Assembly: GCA_013376985.1 (NCBI GenBank)
Contig: JACABB010000002.1
Location: 232,718 to 296,717, forward strand
Reading direction: 5' to 3'
Origin: Bacteroidales bacterium
GTDB taxonomy: Bacteria > Bacteroidota > Bacteroidia > Bacteroidales > Tenuifilaceae
Length of the DNA: 64,000 nucleotides
Below, piece by piece: positions 45,034 through 55,089 of the stretch; within the stretch, counting starts at the first letter, position 1, and the number at the start of each line of letters is the position of its first letter. The translations under genes were made by a program, and so were the position numbers. Under the pieces are notes generated by a model, which was not told the DNA's origin, did no database searches, and was given only the letters and a program-made list of their open reading frames with translations.

Positions 45034-45711
45034 ATGAATGGAATATTCAGTTCTTCTCTTGGGAAAAAACTAATAATGAGCATCACAGGGCTTTTCCTGA
45101 TGATATTTCTTTTGGTACACCTTACCGTTAACCTCATGCTTCTTTTTGGCGATGGTAAACTCTTCAATTTTGCGGCTAATTTTATGGCAACTAATCAGTT
45201 AATAGAAGTTGTTGAGCCGGTACTCGCTATTGGGTTCATTGTTCATATCATTTATGCAAGCATCATCACCTTGCTTAATCAAAGAACAAGACCTATGGGT
45301 TACATCCAAACCAGTTCAAATGGTGTTACATCCTGGGCCTCAAAGAATATGTACATTCTTGGGGGAGCAATATTTATCTTTCTGGTAATCCACTTAATAA
45401 ATTTCTTCTGGAAAATCAAGTTTGGTGAAGTTGCCACTCTATCTTACGATAATGGCCTAACTCAAATGGCGGATACATATTCACTTGTTTCTGGGCTATT
45501 TATTACCTACTGGTGGTACGATCTAATTTACATTGCAGGTGCCTTACTCCTTGGATTCCATTTAAGCCATGGATTCTGGTCGGCATTTCAAACCTTAGGT
45601 TGGAATAATAAGATATGGATCAAACGTCTTGAAATTATAGCCTATATCTATGCAATTATTATTGCTATTGGTTTTACCATTATTCCTCTATATTTTCTAA
45701 TCCTGAAATAA
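45034..45711 (+). CDS. sdhC: Succinate dehydrogenase cytochrome b subunit (b558 family)
   Basis: 225-aa heme b membrane anchor of complex II/fumarate reductase. Five TM helices; haem-ligand histidines appear in [27 protein letters not shown] and [11 protein letters not shown]. Single-subunit anchors of this type occur in Bacteroidota and Bacillus-like quinone reductases. It is followed by sdhA after 10 bp; a Bacteroidota-type menaquinone-linked enzyme is expected. Confidence 0.92.
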   Translation: MNGIFSSSLGKKLIMSITGLFLMIFLLVHLTVNLMLLFGDGKLFNFAANFMATNQLIEVVEPVLAIGFIVHIIYASIITLLNQRTRPMGYIQTSSNGVTSWASKNMYILGGAIFIFLVIHLINFFWKIKFGEVATLSYDNGLTQMADTYSLVSGLFITYWWYDLIYIAGALLLGFHLSHGFWSAFQTLGWNNKIWIKRLEIIAYIYAIIIAIGFTIIPLYFLILK

Positions 45712-45721
45712 AATTCCAGAT

Positions 45722-47641
45722 ATGAGCAAACTAAACTCAAAGATACCGGATGGTCCATTAGCCGATAAATGGACAAATCATAAAGCTTCTCTTAAGCTTG
45801 TTAACCCTGCAAACAAGGGCAAACTCGATATAATTGTAATTGGAACAGGGCTTGGAGGTTCTTCTTCTGCCTCAACCCTTGGAGAACTTGGTTATAATGT
45901 AAAAGTATTTAGCTATCAGGATAGCCCACGGCGTGCGCACTCTGTTGCTGCGCAAGGAGGCATCAATGCTGCAAAAAATTATAAAAACGACAACGATAGT
46001 ATCTATCGTCTTTTCTACGATATGCTTAAGGGAGGGGATTTTCGTGCCCGTGAAGCCAATGTTTACCGTGCTGCAGAGGTCAGTAATTTGGTAATCGATC
46101 ACTACACTGCACTTGGAGTTCCTTTTGCTCGAGATTATGGCGGAACCATTGACAATAGGTCATTTGGTGGCGTTCAGGTTTCTCGTACCTTTTATGCAAA
46201 AGGTCAAACAGGTCAACAATGCTTAGTTGGTGCATACTCTGCACTAACAAGGCAAATAGCAAAAGGTACTGTTACTATGTACCCTCGACGTGAAATGCTA
46301 GATCTAGTCATTATTGATGGTAAGGCTCGTGGAATTATAACTCGTAACCTTGTAACAGGCGAAATAGAAAGACACTCAGCACATGCTGTGGTTCTTGCAA
46401 CTGGTGGTTATGGCACAATTTACTATATGTCAACCCTTGCACTAAATTCAAATGCATCGGCTACGTGGAAAGCTCATAAAAAGGGAGCTTTTTTTGCCAA
46501 CCCTAGTTTTGTACAAATACATCCAACTTCGATCCCAGTACTTAACAGCTACCAGTCTAAATTGACACTGATGTCCGAATCACTACGAAACGACGGTCGA
46601 GTTTGGGTTCCAAAGAAACAAGGTGATACTAGAAAACCGAATGATATCCCAGAGGATGAGCGTGATTACTACCTTGAACGCCGTTACCCTGCATTTGGAA
46701 ATCTTGTACCCCGAGATGTAGCTTCACGTGCGGCTAAAGAGCGTTGCGATGCTGGTTTTGGTGTAGGTTCTACAGGACTTTCTGTTTACCTTGATTTTCG
46801 TGATGCTATCAAGAAAAAGGGTAAAAAAGTTATTGAGGAGAATTATGGTAATCTATTCGATATGTATGAAAAAATTTCCGGAGAATCACCTCTTGAAACA
46901 CCTATGCGTATTTACCCAGCAGGGCATTACACTATGGGTGGCCTCTGGGTTGATTATAATTTGATGACCACAATCCCTGGGCTTTTCGCTGTTGGCGAAT
47001 CAAACTTCTCCGATCACGGAGCGAATCGATTGGGTGCTAGTTCTCTAATGCAATGTTCTGGAGATGGATATTTCATACTCCCTTATACCATTACCGATTA
47101 CCTCGCTTCTGACATTAAAACGCCCAGAATAAAAACAGACACTCCTGAGTTTGACGCTGCTGAAAAAGAGGTTAGCGAAAGGGTTAAAAAACTTTTAAGC
47201 ATTAATGGGAATGAAACTCCTACCTCCTATCATCGTCGATTGGGAAAGATAATGTGGGACTACTGTGGTATGGTTCGTAATGAAGAGGGTTTGAAAAAAG
47301 CACTTGTTCTGATTAAAGAACTTGAAGATGAATTTTGGAAAAACGTAAAAGTTGCGGGAAAAGCAGAAGAACTGAACCAAGAACTCGAAAAAGCTGGTAG
47401 AGTAATGGACTTCTTTGAACTTGCCAAACTCCTTTGTACTGATGCTTTGAACCGAAAGGAAAGTTGCGGTGCTCACTTCCGAGAGGAGAGTCAAACTGAA
47501 ACCGGTGAGGCCAAGCGAGATGATGATAATTTTTCATATGTTGCCGCCTGGGAATACAAAGGACAAGGACAGGAACCTGAACTTCATAAAGAGGAATTAA
47601 AGTTTGAATATGTGAAACTTCAGGAACGTAACTACAAGTAA
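45722..47641 (+). CDS. sdhA: Succinate dehydrogenase/fumarate reductase flavoprotein subunit
   Basis: 639 aa. [23 protein letters not shown] binds [21 protein letters not shown] contains the flavin-linked His; VQIHPTSIP and the [22 protein letters not shown] blocks carry the catalytic Arg and His. Oxidises succinate or reduces fumarate. The gene order is C-A-B, as in other Bacteroidota. A 124-bp gap separates it from sdhB. Confidence 0.96.
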   Translation: MSKLNSKIPDGPLADKWTNHKASLKLVNPANKGKLDIIVIGTGLGGSSSASTLGELGYNVKVFSYQDSPRRAHSVAAQGGINAAKNYKNDNDSIYRLFYDMLKGGDFRAREANVYRAAEVSNLVIDHYTALGVPFARDYGGTIDNRSFGGVQVSRTFYAKGQTGQQCLVGAYSALTRQIAKGTVTMYPRREMLDLVIIDGKARGIITRNLVTGEIERHSAHAVVLATGGYGTIYYMSTLALNSNASATWKAHKKGAFFANPSFVQIHPTSIPVLNSYQSKLTLMSESLRNDGRVWVPKKQGDTRKPNDIPEDERDYYLERRYPAFGNLVPRDVASRAAKERCDAGFGVGSTGLSVYLDFRDAIKKKGKKVIEENYGNLFDMYEKISGESPLETPMRIYPAGHYTMGGLWVDYNLMTTIPGLFAVGESNFSDHGANRLGASSLMQCSGDGYFILPYTITDYLASDIKTPRIKTDTPEFDAAEKEVSERVKKLLSINGNETPTSYHRRLGKIMWDYCGMVRNEEGLKKALVLIKELEDEFWKNVKVAGKAEELNQELEKAGRVMDFFELAKLLCTDALNRKESCGAHFREESQTETGEAKRDDDNFSYVAAWEYKGQGQEPELHKEELKFEYVKLQERNYK

Positions 47642-47765
47642 CCAACATTATTTGCTTTCTCTGTGTTATTCTGTGAAAAACTCTATGTACAAGGGATCTA
47701 ATTGAGGTTACACAAGATTTACAGAGTTAAATAAAATAGCCGTTAATTAAAAAACATTCCGACAA

Positions 47766-48509
47766 ATGAACATAAAACTCAAAATATGGCGACAACCAAA
47801 TGCTAAAAGCAAAGGTCGCTTCGAAACTTATCCGTTAAATGACGTATCTTCTGAAATGTCGTTCCTTGAAATGCTCGATTATCTTAATAACAGCCTAATC
47901 AAGGACGGTAAAGAACCCGTTGCCTTTGAGCATGATTGTCGCGAAGGGATTTGTGGTTCTTGCGGAATGTACATTAGTGGTCGTCCACATGGTCCTCAGC
48001 ACCGAACAACAACTTGTGAACTTCGTATGCGTGAGTTTAAGGATGGGCAAACAATAACCATAGAACCATGGCGTGCAGCCGCATTCCCAGTAATTAAGGA
48101 TTTAATTGTAGATCGAAATGCATTTGATAAGATAATGCAATCTGGAGGGTTTATCTCTATTAACGCTGGTGCTGCTCAAGATGCCAATAGCATTCTTGTT
48201 CCAAAAAAGAATGCTGATGAAGCATTCGATTCTGCATCGTGCGTTGGTTGTGGAGCTTGCGTTGCAGCTTGTAAAAACTCATCGGCGATGCTTTTCATTT
48301 CAGCAAAAGTTACCCATCTGGCACAGTTCCCTCAAGGGCGAATTGAGGCAGAAATTAGAGTAAAAAACATGGTTGCTAAAATGGATGAACTTGGTTTCGG
48401 TGGATGTACAAACACACGTGCTTGTGAGGCCGAATGTCCCAAGGGAATTTCCATTTCGAATATAGCCAAGCTAAATAGAGAGTTTTTTGTAGCCAAACTA
48501 AAGGATTAA
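47766..48509 (+). CDS. sdhB: Succinate dehydrogenase/fumarate reductase iron-sulfur subunit
   Basis: 247 aa. An N-terminal 2Fe-2S domain with [15 protein letters not shown] and a C-terminal domain with [11 protein letters not shown] and [13 protein letters not shown] for the 4Fe-4S and 3Fe-4S clusters. Electrons pass from SdhA FAD to the SdhC quinone site. It ends the sdh operon at a perfect hairpin. Confidence 0.96.
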   Translation: MNIKLKIWRQPNAKSKGRFETYPLNDVSSEMSFLEMLDYLNNSLIKDGKEPVAFEHDCREGICGSCGMYISGRPHGPQHRTTTCELRMREFKDGQTITIEPWRAAAFPVIKDLIVDRNAFDKIMQSGGFISINAGAAQDANSILVPKKNADEAFDSASCVGCGACVAACKNSSAMLFISAKVTHLAQFPQGRIEAEIRVKNMVAKMDELGFGGCTNTRACEAECPKGISISNIAKLNREFFVAKLKD

Positions 48510-48527
48510 AGCGATATTCTTAGCTTA

Positions 48528-48565
48528 ATAAAGAAGGCGGTAAAAAACCGCCTTCTTTATTTTTA
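48528..48565. terminator. Bidirectional terminator between sdhB and the caspase-like gene
   Basis: A perfect 14-bp stem (ATAAAGAAGGCGGT / ACCGCCTTCTTTAT) with an A5 loop and T-run. Confidence 0.92.
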
Positions 48566-48600
48566 CATTTTTCATTAGTTTCCTAACTAAAATCGAAACA

Positions 48601-50385
48601 TTACTTATCAGGTGCAAATCTCCATTTCTCCCAAGTTCCCTGTAATGTTGAGCTAGTTTTTATTTGGGGATCCTGTTCTTGATAATTGGTTCTCAAAGAT
48701 TCGATGGAAACATTTTCTTGAATATATTTTGCCAATTCGGCATAGGACAAATCTCCCTTACTCTCTTTCAACTTTTTAAGTAGAAAATAAGTAAACATTC
48801 CATGCCTCTTTTCTTTGTAAGGAAGAGATGTTTGCTCCCCCGAACTAGCGGCAAAAACGACTAGATTTCCGATGGCATCTTCCTCTTTAGGCTTAACCTT
48901 AACGCCTCTTGAGTTAATTAAGCCACCCTCGCGTCCTCCGCCAGAAAAACATGCATCAAGGAAAACTGATACTCTCTTTGCACCACAGCCATTTAGTTTC
49001 TGATAAAGATCAGAAAGTTTTATCCCTTGATTAATATTCAAAATGCTAACATCAACGGGAATAAGATATGGGATTTTTGTATTTTCATCAGGAAAACCAT
49101 GCCCGGCATAGTAAAAAAACAGTTCAGCCGAACCATTCAACTTTGAAGCAATTCTAGTAATTAATTCAATCTTTTGATTCATTGCACCAGCAGTAGCATT
49201 GGTCAAAAAGAAAATATTTCGATCCTCAACACCTAATATCTTTTGTGCATAAAGTTTAAACGATGTTGCGTCATTTATTGCATAAGCTACATTCGCCTCT
49301 GAACTTAAGTTGCTTTGGTAGCTAGTATAATCCTCATTACCAATTATTAATGCAAATCGCTTGGAGTTGATAGGATTTTGAGGAATAACTCCATCAATAT
49401 CGGAGATCTCTGAATTAATAATGACCTCTTCTTTTTTGGGGATTTGTACCTGAGCAACTTTAGTTTCATTACCAAATGTTACCATTACTGGATTTGAAGT
49501 TGCACTCCCTTGAGAATTTGATGTGTTTAGCACAATCCTGTTTCCACCCTGAGATAGCAGAACTTTCTTTTGAAAAAAATATTCCTTACCAATCTTAACC
49601 AAGTCATCTTTTGAGACCTTAACAGGAAAATTATTATTGAGAAGTGTAAATTCTGAAACTTCTGTTCCTGAAGTAATTTTTGCTTTTAAAAGGTATTCAT
49701 CACTACTTGAATTTACAGAATTGCTTGAAGGATCTATCCATGTAATAATTGGTGATTGATACAGAATTTGGGAGGCTCTAAAAAAATCAACTTTTATAGA
49801 TGATTTGTCATTTACCTGAATCCCAAGTTTATTGCATCGCACCGGTTCGTAAGGCATTTGATGAACAAGATTTTCGTTTACAAAGAAGTAGTAGGTGTTT
49901 TCAACTTTACGAACCGTTAACTTATTGTATTCATCTTGCCGAATCAACTCCTTTTTCCAATCCAAAATAACAGTCCATTTCCCATTCTCAATTTTTTTTA
50001 TAACATAATAGCCATTTCCAGACATTCCAAGAGAATAATTATTATCACCATCTACCCACGACCATTCTAATGCATTCATATTATTATCCTGTCCGGATAC
50101 GTACTGAATGCTTGTTTCAATCTCCCAATCACCGGATGTGTTCAAGCTGATGTCTTTGTAAACAACACGAGGTTGGTCTACAAGAGATTCAACGTTGTAA
50201 TACCCAGATCTTATTGTGGCTCGGGTCTTACCATTATCACCTGAATACCAATTGCTTGAATTGTCATCAAAATTATCAAAAAAGATATCCCTCCTATCAC
50301 TGGGTGCTATATCGGTGTATAGTGCTTGAGAGTGACAATAGGAACAAATTGTCATAATTAGTCCCGAAAATATTATCTTTTTCAT
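48601..50385 (-). CDS. Exported caspase-family (C14) peptidase with ConA-like N-terminal domain
   Basis: 594 aa. Signal peptide ending HSQA (about residue 20). Residues about 25-205 look like a laminin-G/DUF1080-type beta-sandwich (DNFDDNSSNWYSG, GDWEIETSIQYV). A connecting beta-rich region (about 215-330) follows. The C-terminal caspase domain starts with RFALIIGNEDY and has the catalytic His in YYAGHG (near 430) and Cys in DACFSGG (near 478), so it should be an active metacaspase-like protease, cleaving after basic residues in most relatives. Its export and lectin-like domain are unusual beside intracellular metacaspases. Single gene, converging on sdhB. Confidence 0.85.
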   Translation of the reverse strand: MKKIIFSGLIMTICSYCHSQALYTDIAPSDRRDIFFDNFDDNSSNWYSGDNGKTRATIRSGYYNVESLVDQPRVVYKDISLNTSGDWEIETSIQYVSGQDNNMNALEWSWVDGDNNYSLGMSGNGYYVIKKIENGKWTVILDWKKELIRQDEYNKLTVRKVENTYYFFVNENLVHQMPYEPVRCNKLGIQVNDKSSIKVDFFRASQILYQSPIITWIDPSSNSVNSSSDEYLLKAKITSGTEVSEFTLLNNNFPVKVSKDDLVKIGKEYFFQKKVLLSQGGNRIVLNTSNSQGSATSNPVMVTFGNETKVAQVQIPKKEEVIINSEISDIDGVIPQNPINSKRFALIIGNEDYTSYQSNLSSEANVAYAINDATSFKLYAQKILGVEDRNIFFLTNATAGAMNQKIELITRIASKLNGSAELFFYYAGHGFPDENTKIPYLIPVDVSILNINQGIKLSDLYQKLNGCGAKRVSVFLDACFSGGGREGGLINSRGVKVKPKEEDAIGNLVVFAASSGEQTSLPYKEKRHGMFTYFLLKKLKESKGDLSYAELAKYIQENVSIESLRTNYQEQDPQIKTSSTLQGTWEKWRFAPDK

Positions 50386-50837
50386 TGAAGTAATTTTTCT
50401 AACACAAAGTTAAATTATTTCAATTGTTTAACATATTATAATGGGTAACAAAAAATGAAAAATATGTATATCGGGTTTAACTTTACACTTTTTGAGATTT
50501 CCTAAATTGTATAGGTCGATTAAGAATCTTGATATCCCCTATGAAGAATAAAAGAGTGTGCGAAGACTATTTGTAAACATTATAAAAAGCACATTCGCTC
50601 AATATTTATAAACACTTTAGCAAAAAGATTATTTTAGTTAGGTTCGGAGAAAATCAGGATTACATCAACTAAAATCTATTTCGATATTCGATTCAAGGGG
50701 TCATTAATTGCACAATAAGGGGACCTCTGATACGTTTAACTATTCAATTTATTTAAAAATATTAAGCATATTTCTCATAATCAACAACTTATTAAATTTA
50801 CTTAATAGCTAGCGACTTGGGTCAATTATATCGAATC
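50386..50837. other. Gene-free stretch
   Basis: 452 bp of AT-rich sequence without a believable gene, RNA, repeat or strong hairpin. Confidence 0.5.
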
Positions 50838-51086
50838 TTATCCAATATCTGGTTTATTGGAACTAGACTCCTTTGATCCTCTCATATAAATAATTAGCCC
50901 GTTTAGGAAGTTGCGAAGTAGTTGATCACCACACGGCTTATAGTTTGGATGATCATCCTTTCGAAACACAGCGCTTAATTCACTTCTTGTAACATTAAAA
51001 TCAACAAGCTTAAGGATTTGGATAATATCTTCATCTCTTAAATGAAGAGCAACCCTCAGTTTTTTAAGTACATCGTTATTTGACAT
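50838..51086 (-). CDS. Single-domain DUF1456 (YehS-type) protein
   Basis: 82 aa. NNDVLKKLRVALHLRDEDIIQILKL, SRSEL-like residues and PCGDQLLRNFLNGLIIYMRG match one DUF1456 repeat. E. coli YehS has two repeats (about 156 aa); only one is present here, and there is no partner half nearby. Function is unknown for the whole family; a small DNA- or RNA-binding role has been guessed from its shape. The gene is isolated, 26 bp downstream of the gene for the exported protein ending at 51113, on the same strand. Confidence 0.82.
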   Translation of the reverse strand: MSNNDVLKKLRVALHLRDEDIIQILKLVDFNVTRSELSAVFRKDDHPNYKPCGDQLLRNFLNGLIIYMRGSKESSSNKPDIG

Positions 51087-51112
51087 TCAAAGTATAATGA
51101 ATTAATTAAAAT

Positions 51113-51829
51113 CTAATGACATTCTATCAAGCGTTTGATATTACAATGTAACTCTTTTACTGCTTTTTGATGGAAAATAGGATATAGCCTTTTTTCTCTG
51201 AATTTAGATCTGTTTCGATATCTTGTTTCTTGGGTTATGAGCGTATTACCATCACTAGTTTCAACTAGTTTTACCTCTTGAGTTCCCTCCGTCATTCCAT
51301 TATTAAGATAGCAAAATTGTATTATTTTATTCTCCTCATCAACTTTGGTTACCTCCAACGCTACGCCAATGTTTTTAATCCCTCCAAGTAATTTTAAGTT
51401 CAAGAAGAAAATCTCTCCTTCTTCAATATCTTTAAAATCATCATCATTATAGAATAATTGATTCAACCGCTTTGAGTATAAGAATCCGAAAGAAACCATC
51501 TTTCCACTATATTCATCTTTTGGTTTTAAGCCTTTCAACTTCTTCCATACTTTTTGAATCACCTCTCGAATAATATTTGAACTTTTTTGATAACTATACT
51601 TTAAAGAATCCTGTACATCGTAACACGATGGTTTAAGATCGCTAAAAAACGCTATCCCATTAATAGCCTGACATTTGACAAGTTCTCTAACTTTTTTTTG
51701 CTGAATCCTCTCAAAGTTAACCTCTGATAAGGGCAACTGAGCATAGGAGGATCTACTATGCATTAAACAAGAAAACAGCATGAAAAAAATCAATGCGCTT
51801 ATATTGGCATCTTGCTTTAATGTATTCAA
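51113..51829 (-). CDS. Exported protein of unknown function
   Basis: About 238 aa. There is no ATG at the front of the signal peptide; a TTG at 51829 gives MNTLKQDANISALIFF...SSYAQ, the most plausible signal peptide, while ATG at 51781 or TTG at 51874 are alternatives. The C-terminal half (VALEVTKVDEENKIIQFCYLNNG, TQETRYRNRS, LYPIFHQKAVKEL) resembles START-like/DUF1990 lipid-binding folds, but this is a weak similarity. It is followed by the DUF1456 gene and stands in an otherwise gene-poor area. Confidence 0.6.
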   Translation of the reverse strand: MNTLKQDANISALIFFMLFSCLMHSRSSYAQLPLSEVNFERIQQKKVRELVKCQAINGIAFFSDLKPSCYDVQDSLKYSYQKSSNIIREVIQKVWKKLKGLKPKDEYSGKMVSFGFLYSKRLNQLFYNDDDFKDIEEGEIFFLNLKLLGGIKNIGVALEVTKVDEENKIIQFCYLNNGMTEGTQEVKLVETSDGNTLITQETRYRNRSKFREKRLYPIFHQKAVKELHCNIKRLIECH

Positions 51830-51874
51830 AATTAAATTTTTATTGGCACATCTAACTATTCTCTCAGAATACAA

Positions 51875-52373
51875 AATCCGACCCTTTTTAAGATTAAGGG
51901 TCTATTTAATTCTATCAAAGATAATTATTTCGATGAATTTGTATATTTCCCAGATAAAAACTCAAAAAATTAATCGAAACAGATGTTATTAACGCAGTTG
52001 AAATATAATATTTTAACGTCAGCTCGATGTAATAAACAATGTATTAATCTGTGTATCAGTCAAATTATTTTATTTGAAACAATGGAGTGCTGGAATAATG
52101 GAAGAAAGAAGCAAAAATCTAACCCTTTGTTATCCATCATTCCAACCATCCATATTATACAAAGCAATCATATGTATCTGTAAATAAACATATTATCACA
52201 TTTTTTATATCGAACTGACGTTATTTTATCATACACCCCGAATTTAATACCATCTGAGTAAATAATTTAATAGTGCTTAAAAGGGATGTACAAAAAAACA
52301 ATTATTTTTATTAGCAATATTATATTTAGGGGTAATTTACTATTGATACTCTTTACATAAAACATTAATAAAA
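51875..52373. other. Gene-free region holding a short inverted-repeat element
   Basis: About 500 bp without a credible gene; short open frames on both strands look like noise. It includes the 222-bp element at 52008-52229. Confidence 0.5.
52008..52229. repeat. 222-bp non-coding element with terminal and internal inverted repeats
   Basis: The ends 52008-52036 and 52201-52229 are inverted copies matching at 23 of 29 positions, with core TAACGTCAG(C/T)TCGAT. Inside, 52082-52102 and 52133-52153 form a second imperfect inverted pair (17 of 21) rich in TGGAAT. No transposase is inside. This looks like a MITE-type or other small repeat element. Confidence 0.55.
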
Positions 52374-53696
52374 ATGAAAAACACATTTTTGATTTTAATG
52401 ATTGGAAATCTTTTAATTGGAGATCTCTTCGCACAACATACCGCTCTAAATAAACAAGCAATTATTAATAAATACCTCCAATCAGATAAAGAAGAAAAAG
52501 GAAAAATATTTAAAAAATTAATCAAGGAGAATATTGATTTTGACACCCTGTTTTTTTGCCTTAAACAAGGAAAACACTATAGTGCAGATGTTCAAAAAGG
52601 TTTTTTTGAACATGGGTTTAAAAACAAAATTGGGATTGAACATCCAAACCAAGTTTTCATCCCATACAAATACAATTCAGAGAAAAAATATCAAGTTCTC
52701 CTTTTTCTTCATGGTGGTGTCTCAAGTTTTGATATGAACCAAATAAATAGACTTGTAAATAGGGCTGATACAAGTTGGCGTTCAGTAAATAAAATTTGCC
52801 TATTCCCCTCCTCTTGGGCTTTATCAAAATGGTGGAACTATAGTCAGTACGAAAACATTTCCGACCTTCTCAGTTTTATTAAAGAAACCTATAATGTAAA
52901 TGAAAACGACATATATATAAATGGTGTCTCCGATGGTGCCACCGGGTTATTCTATTTTTCTAATTTTTACCAAACACCGTTTTCTTGTTTTCTCCCGTTC
53001 ATTGGTAGCATGGACGTGTTGGCTTATTTACACGACAAGCAATTCTATATAAAAAACTATCAGGGACTTTCTTTTCTTGTTGTTAATGGGAAAAAAGATG
53101 AAATTTTTGATATTCGCTATGTAATACCAACTATAAACGAGTTAAAAAAAACAGCTAAAGAAGTTAAATTCTTTGTTGTAGACTCATCTAAGCATAAAAC
53201 AACGTGGTATCCTGTTTTAAAAGATACGATTAAGAACTTTATATCAAGACATATACGAAATCCTTTCCCCGATGATATCTATTATGCAACAGAAAAACCA
53301 GATACTTTTGGTAGAAAGTTCTGGGTTGTAATTAATAAAATTGGAAGAGCAAAAAATGAATATGCTAATGACTCTATCAAAATTATGTTTAACAATCAAT
53401 CTGCTTTAATAATAAATCACAGTAAGCCTTTTGGACAAATAGAAGTGACGAAAATAGGAAATATGGTTAATGTTCAAACACAGAATGTAAAGAAATATAC
53501 CCTTTTAATATCTCCTGATCATTTTGACCTAAACAAACCAATTACAGTTTATACTGATAATCTTTTATCATTTGATGGTTTGCTAACAAAAGATATTAGA
53601 ACTCTTATCAAATACAATATTATGGATAACGATAGAACAATGCTCTATTCTTCGGAACTACAAATAACCGTTGGAAAAAGTATTATAAAGAAGTAA
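52374..53696 (+). CDS. Exported alpha/beta-hydrolase-like esterase
   Basis: 440 aa with a signal peptide ending DLFAQ (about residue 20). The central domain (about 95-305) has the oxyanion-type FLHGGVSS, nucleophile elbow GVSDGATG (Ser near 188), NGKKDE for the acid, and SSKH for the catalytic His, in order for a feruloyl/PHB-type esterase. The C-terminal 130 residues form a beta-rich module of unknown use. No neighbours suggest a substrate. Isolated gene. Confidence 0.72.
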   Translation: MKNTFLILMIGNLLIGDLFAQHTALNKQAIINKYLQSDKEEKGKIFKKLIKENIDFDTLFFCLKQGKHYSADVQKGFFEHGFKNKIGIEHPNQVFIPYKYNSEKKYQVLLFLHGGVSSFDMNQINRLVNRADTSWRSVNKICLFPSSWALSKWWNYSQYENISDLLSFIKETYNVNENDIYINGVSDGATGLFYFSNFYQTPFSCFLPFIGSMDVLAYLHDKQFYIKNYQGLSFLVVNGKKDEIFDIRYVIPTINELKKTAKEVKFFVVDSSKHKTTWYPVLKDTIKNFISRHIRNPFPDDIYYATEKPDTFGRKFWVVINKIGRAKNEYANDSIKIMFNNQSALIINHSKPFGQIEVTKIGNMVNVQTQNVKKYTLLISPDHFDLNKPITVYTDNLLSFDGLLTKDIRTLIKYNIMDNDRTMLYSSELQITVGKSIIKK

Positions 53697-53708
53697 GGCT
53701 TGCAAAAA

Positions 53709-54287
53709 TTATTGTACAAGACACATCCTTACCTCCGCTTTAAAACTCTTCCATAAATCTTGAATGCCTGAGCATGTGCCATTAATCTTATAGTCAACAA
53801 CAGACCTAAAATCGGCATAGTGGCTTTTATCCTTTAATGCTTGCCCAATATATGTTGTCCATTTAACAACATTAATATCAATATCCTGCTCATTAAATGT
53901 AGCAAAATACTCACATGGATATTTTTCAACAAACTCTAAACATCTATTAGAAACAAAGTCTCGCATTTCTTCATCCGACAAATCTACTATTTGATTAAAA
54001 ATGAAGAAGTAGAATGGCCTAGTTTCCTCATTTTTTGTAAGAACACTATCAAGAACTCCATAAGTAATCGCATAGTTTGAAACCGATAACTCTCCCTTAA
54101 AAAATAGTTTTGAGCGAGGATCTATCTGGGTATGATTTAGGTAAAAGCTAATTGATCGGCCATTAAGTATGCTTATTCTATTTCTATTCCTACTATCATT
54201 TTGCTTTGATTGATCATTCGTTGTTACTGTTTGGCTCAGCAGAGTGCTACTCAGAAAAACAAATGTTACCACAAGTACATTTCTCAT
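53709..54287 (-). CDS. Exported protein of unknown function
   Basis: 192 aa with a signal peptide ending TLLSQ (about residue 19). The mature part is mixed helix and strand with one Cys pair possibility (NRCLEFVEKYPCEYF and NGTCSGI, plus a penultimate-region Cys). Asp/Arg-rich segments (RSISFYLNHTQIDPRSK) do not match a family I know. It converges on the esterase gene with a 12-bp gap. Function not assigned. Confidence 0.6.
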   Translation of the reverse strand: MRNVLVVTFVFLSSTLLSQTVTTNDQSKQNDSRNRNRISILNGRSISFYLNHTQIDPRSKLFFKGELSVSNYAITYGVLDSVLTKNEETRPFYFFIFNQIVDLSDEEMRDFVSNRCLEFVEKYPCEYFATFNEQDIDINVVKWTTYIGQALKDKSHYADFRSVVDYKINGTCSGIQDLWKSFKAEVRMCLVQ

Positions 54288-54721
54288 TGTCCTCTATGTA
54301 TATCAGTTATTTAAATTTTATTTGACCTTCTCTAAATACCAGCCAACTGCTCCAAATAGTCAAAAAAACATCCCGCAAAACTATAAAATCAGAACTTCCT
54401 TTAAATACTTTATAGGGTTTTTTTATATAAAAGTATCATTATAAAAAAAAGCGTATTTTCGTTGGTAATAAATGATTCAAAACCGACGGTTTCTAAAAGA
54501 TGAAAAAACAACAAAATTTTCAACACTTTTGAATAATAAAATCTTGCAATTTTCATTATATATATAATAACTGACCATTTTGAATTAGAAAACGCATTAA
54601 TCTATAAACCGATTAAATAATTAAAACTATCAAAAATATAATGTAAATCAACTTTTTTTAATTATGATTGCATTTTTATTGCATCTATTAAGGCGTGATT
54701 TTTGTTGAAATTTTAACGTGT
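54288..54721. other. Gene-free AT-rich stretch
   Basis: 434 bp between divergent genes with runs of A and T; no gene, RNA or strong hairpin is seen. Promoters for both sides must lie here but no consensus match stands out. Confidence 0.5.
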
Positions 54722-54955
54722 ATGAATACAAATAGATTGTATAATCAGTTTATGGTTCTTTTCGGAAGTATAATGACAGTTTTCTACTTTGGAATCGGGC
54801 TATATTTTATTTTTTCAGGTAATGTATCACATATCGATAAGTTTATACGTTATCTAGTTGGAGGAACATTTATTTTTTATGGTATCTATAGGCTATTTAG
54901 AACAATAATAAAAATTAAAGAAGAGTTCTTTTCAGATAAGTATGATTCAATGTAA
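54722..54955 (+). CDS. Small two-TM membrane protein
   Basis: 77 aa from the ATG at 54722 (MNTNRLYN). Two TM helices (about 13-33 and 44-61, LVGGTFIFYGIYRLF) and a basic/acidic tail. It precedes the PstS-like and ExbBD-TonB genes on the same strand by 134 bp, a position often filled by such small proteins in Bacteroidota, so a link to that envelope complex is likely but unproven. Confidence 0.65.
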   Translation: MNTNRLYNQFMVLFGSIMTVFYFGIGLYFIFSGNVSHIDKFIRYLVGGTFIFYGIYRLFRTIIKIKEEFFSDKYDSM

Positions 54956-55011
54956 CTAAAAGATCTGCAAACTGTTATTTTATTGAATCTATTAAACGAC
55001 ACTTTATATTT

Positions 55012-55038
55012 TGATATCTGCTTAGTATCAGATATTCA
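55012..55038. other. Hairpin before the PstS-like gene
   Basis: TGATATCTG and CAGATATTCA pair with one bulge around an 8-nt loop, 52 nt before the ATG at 55090; possible operator or leader. Confidence 0.3.
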
Positions 55039-55089
55039 AAATTTTATTATTATTGCGTGCCTAATTTTGTCTTATTTTAACTGAAGAAA

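Noticed and set aside
52267..52546. Minus-strand frames overlapping the esterase start
   Set aside because: Low-complexity, antisense to a signal peptide; no support.
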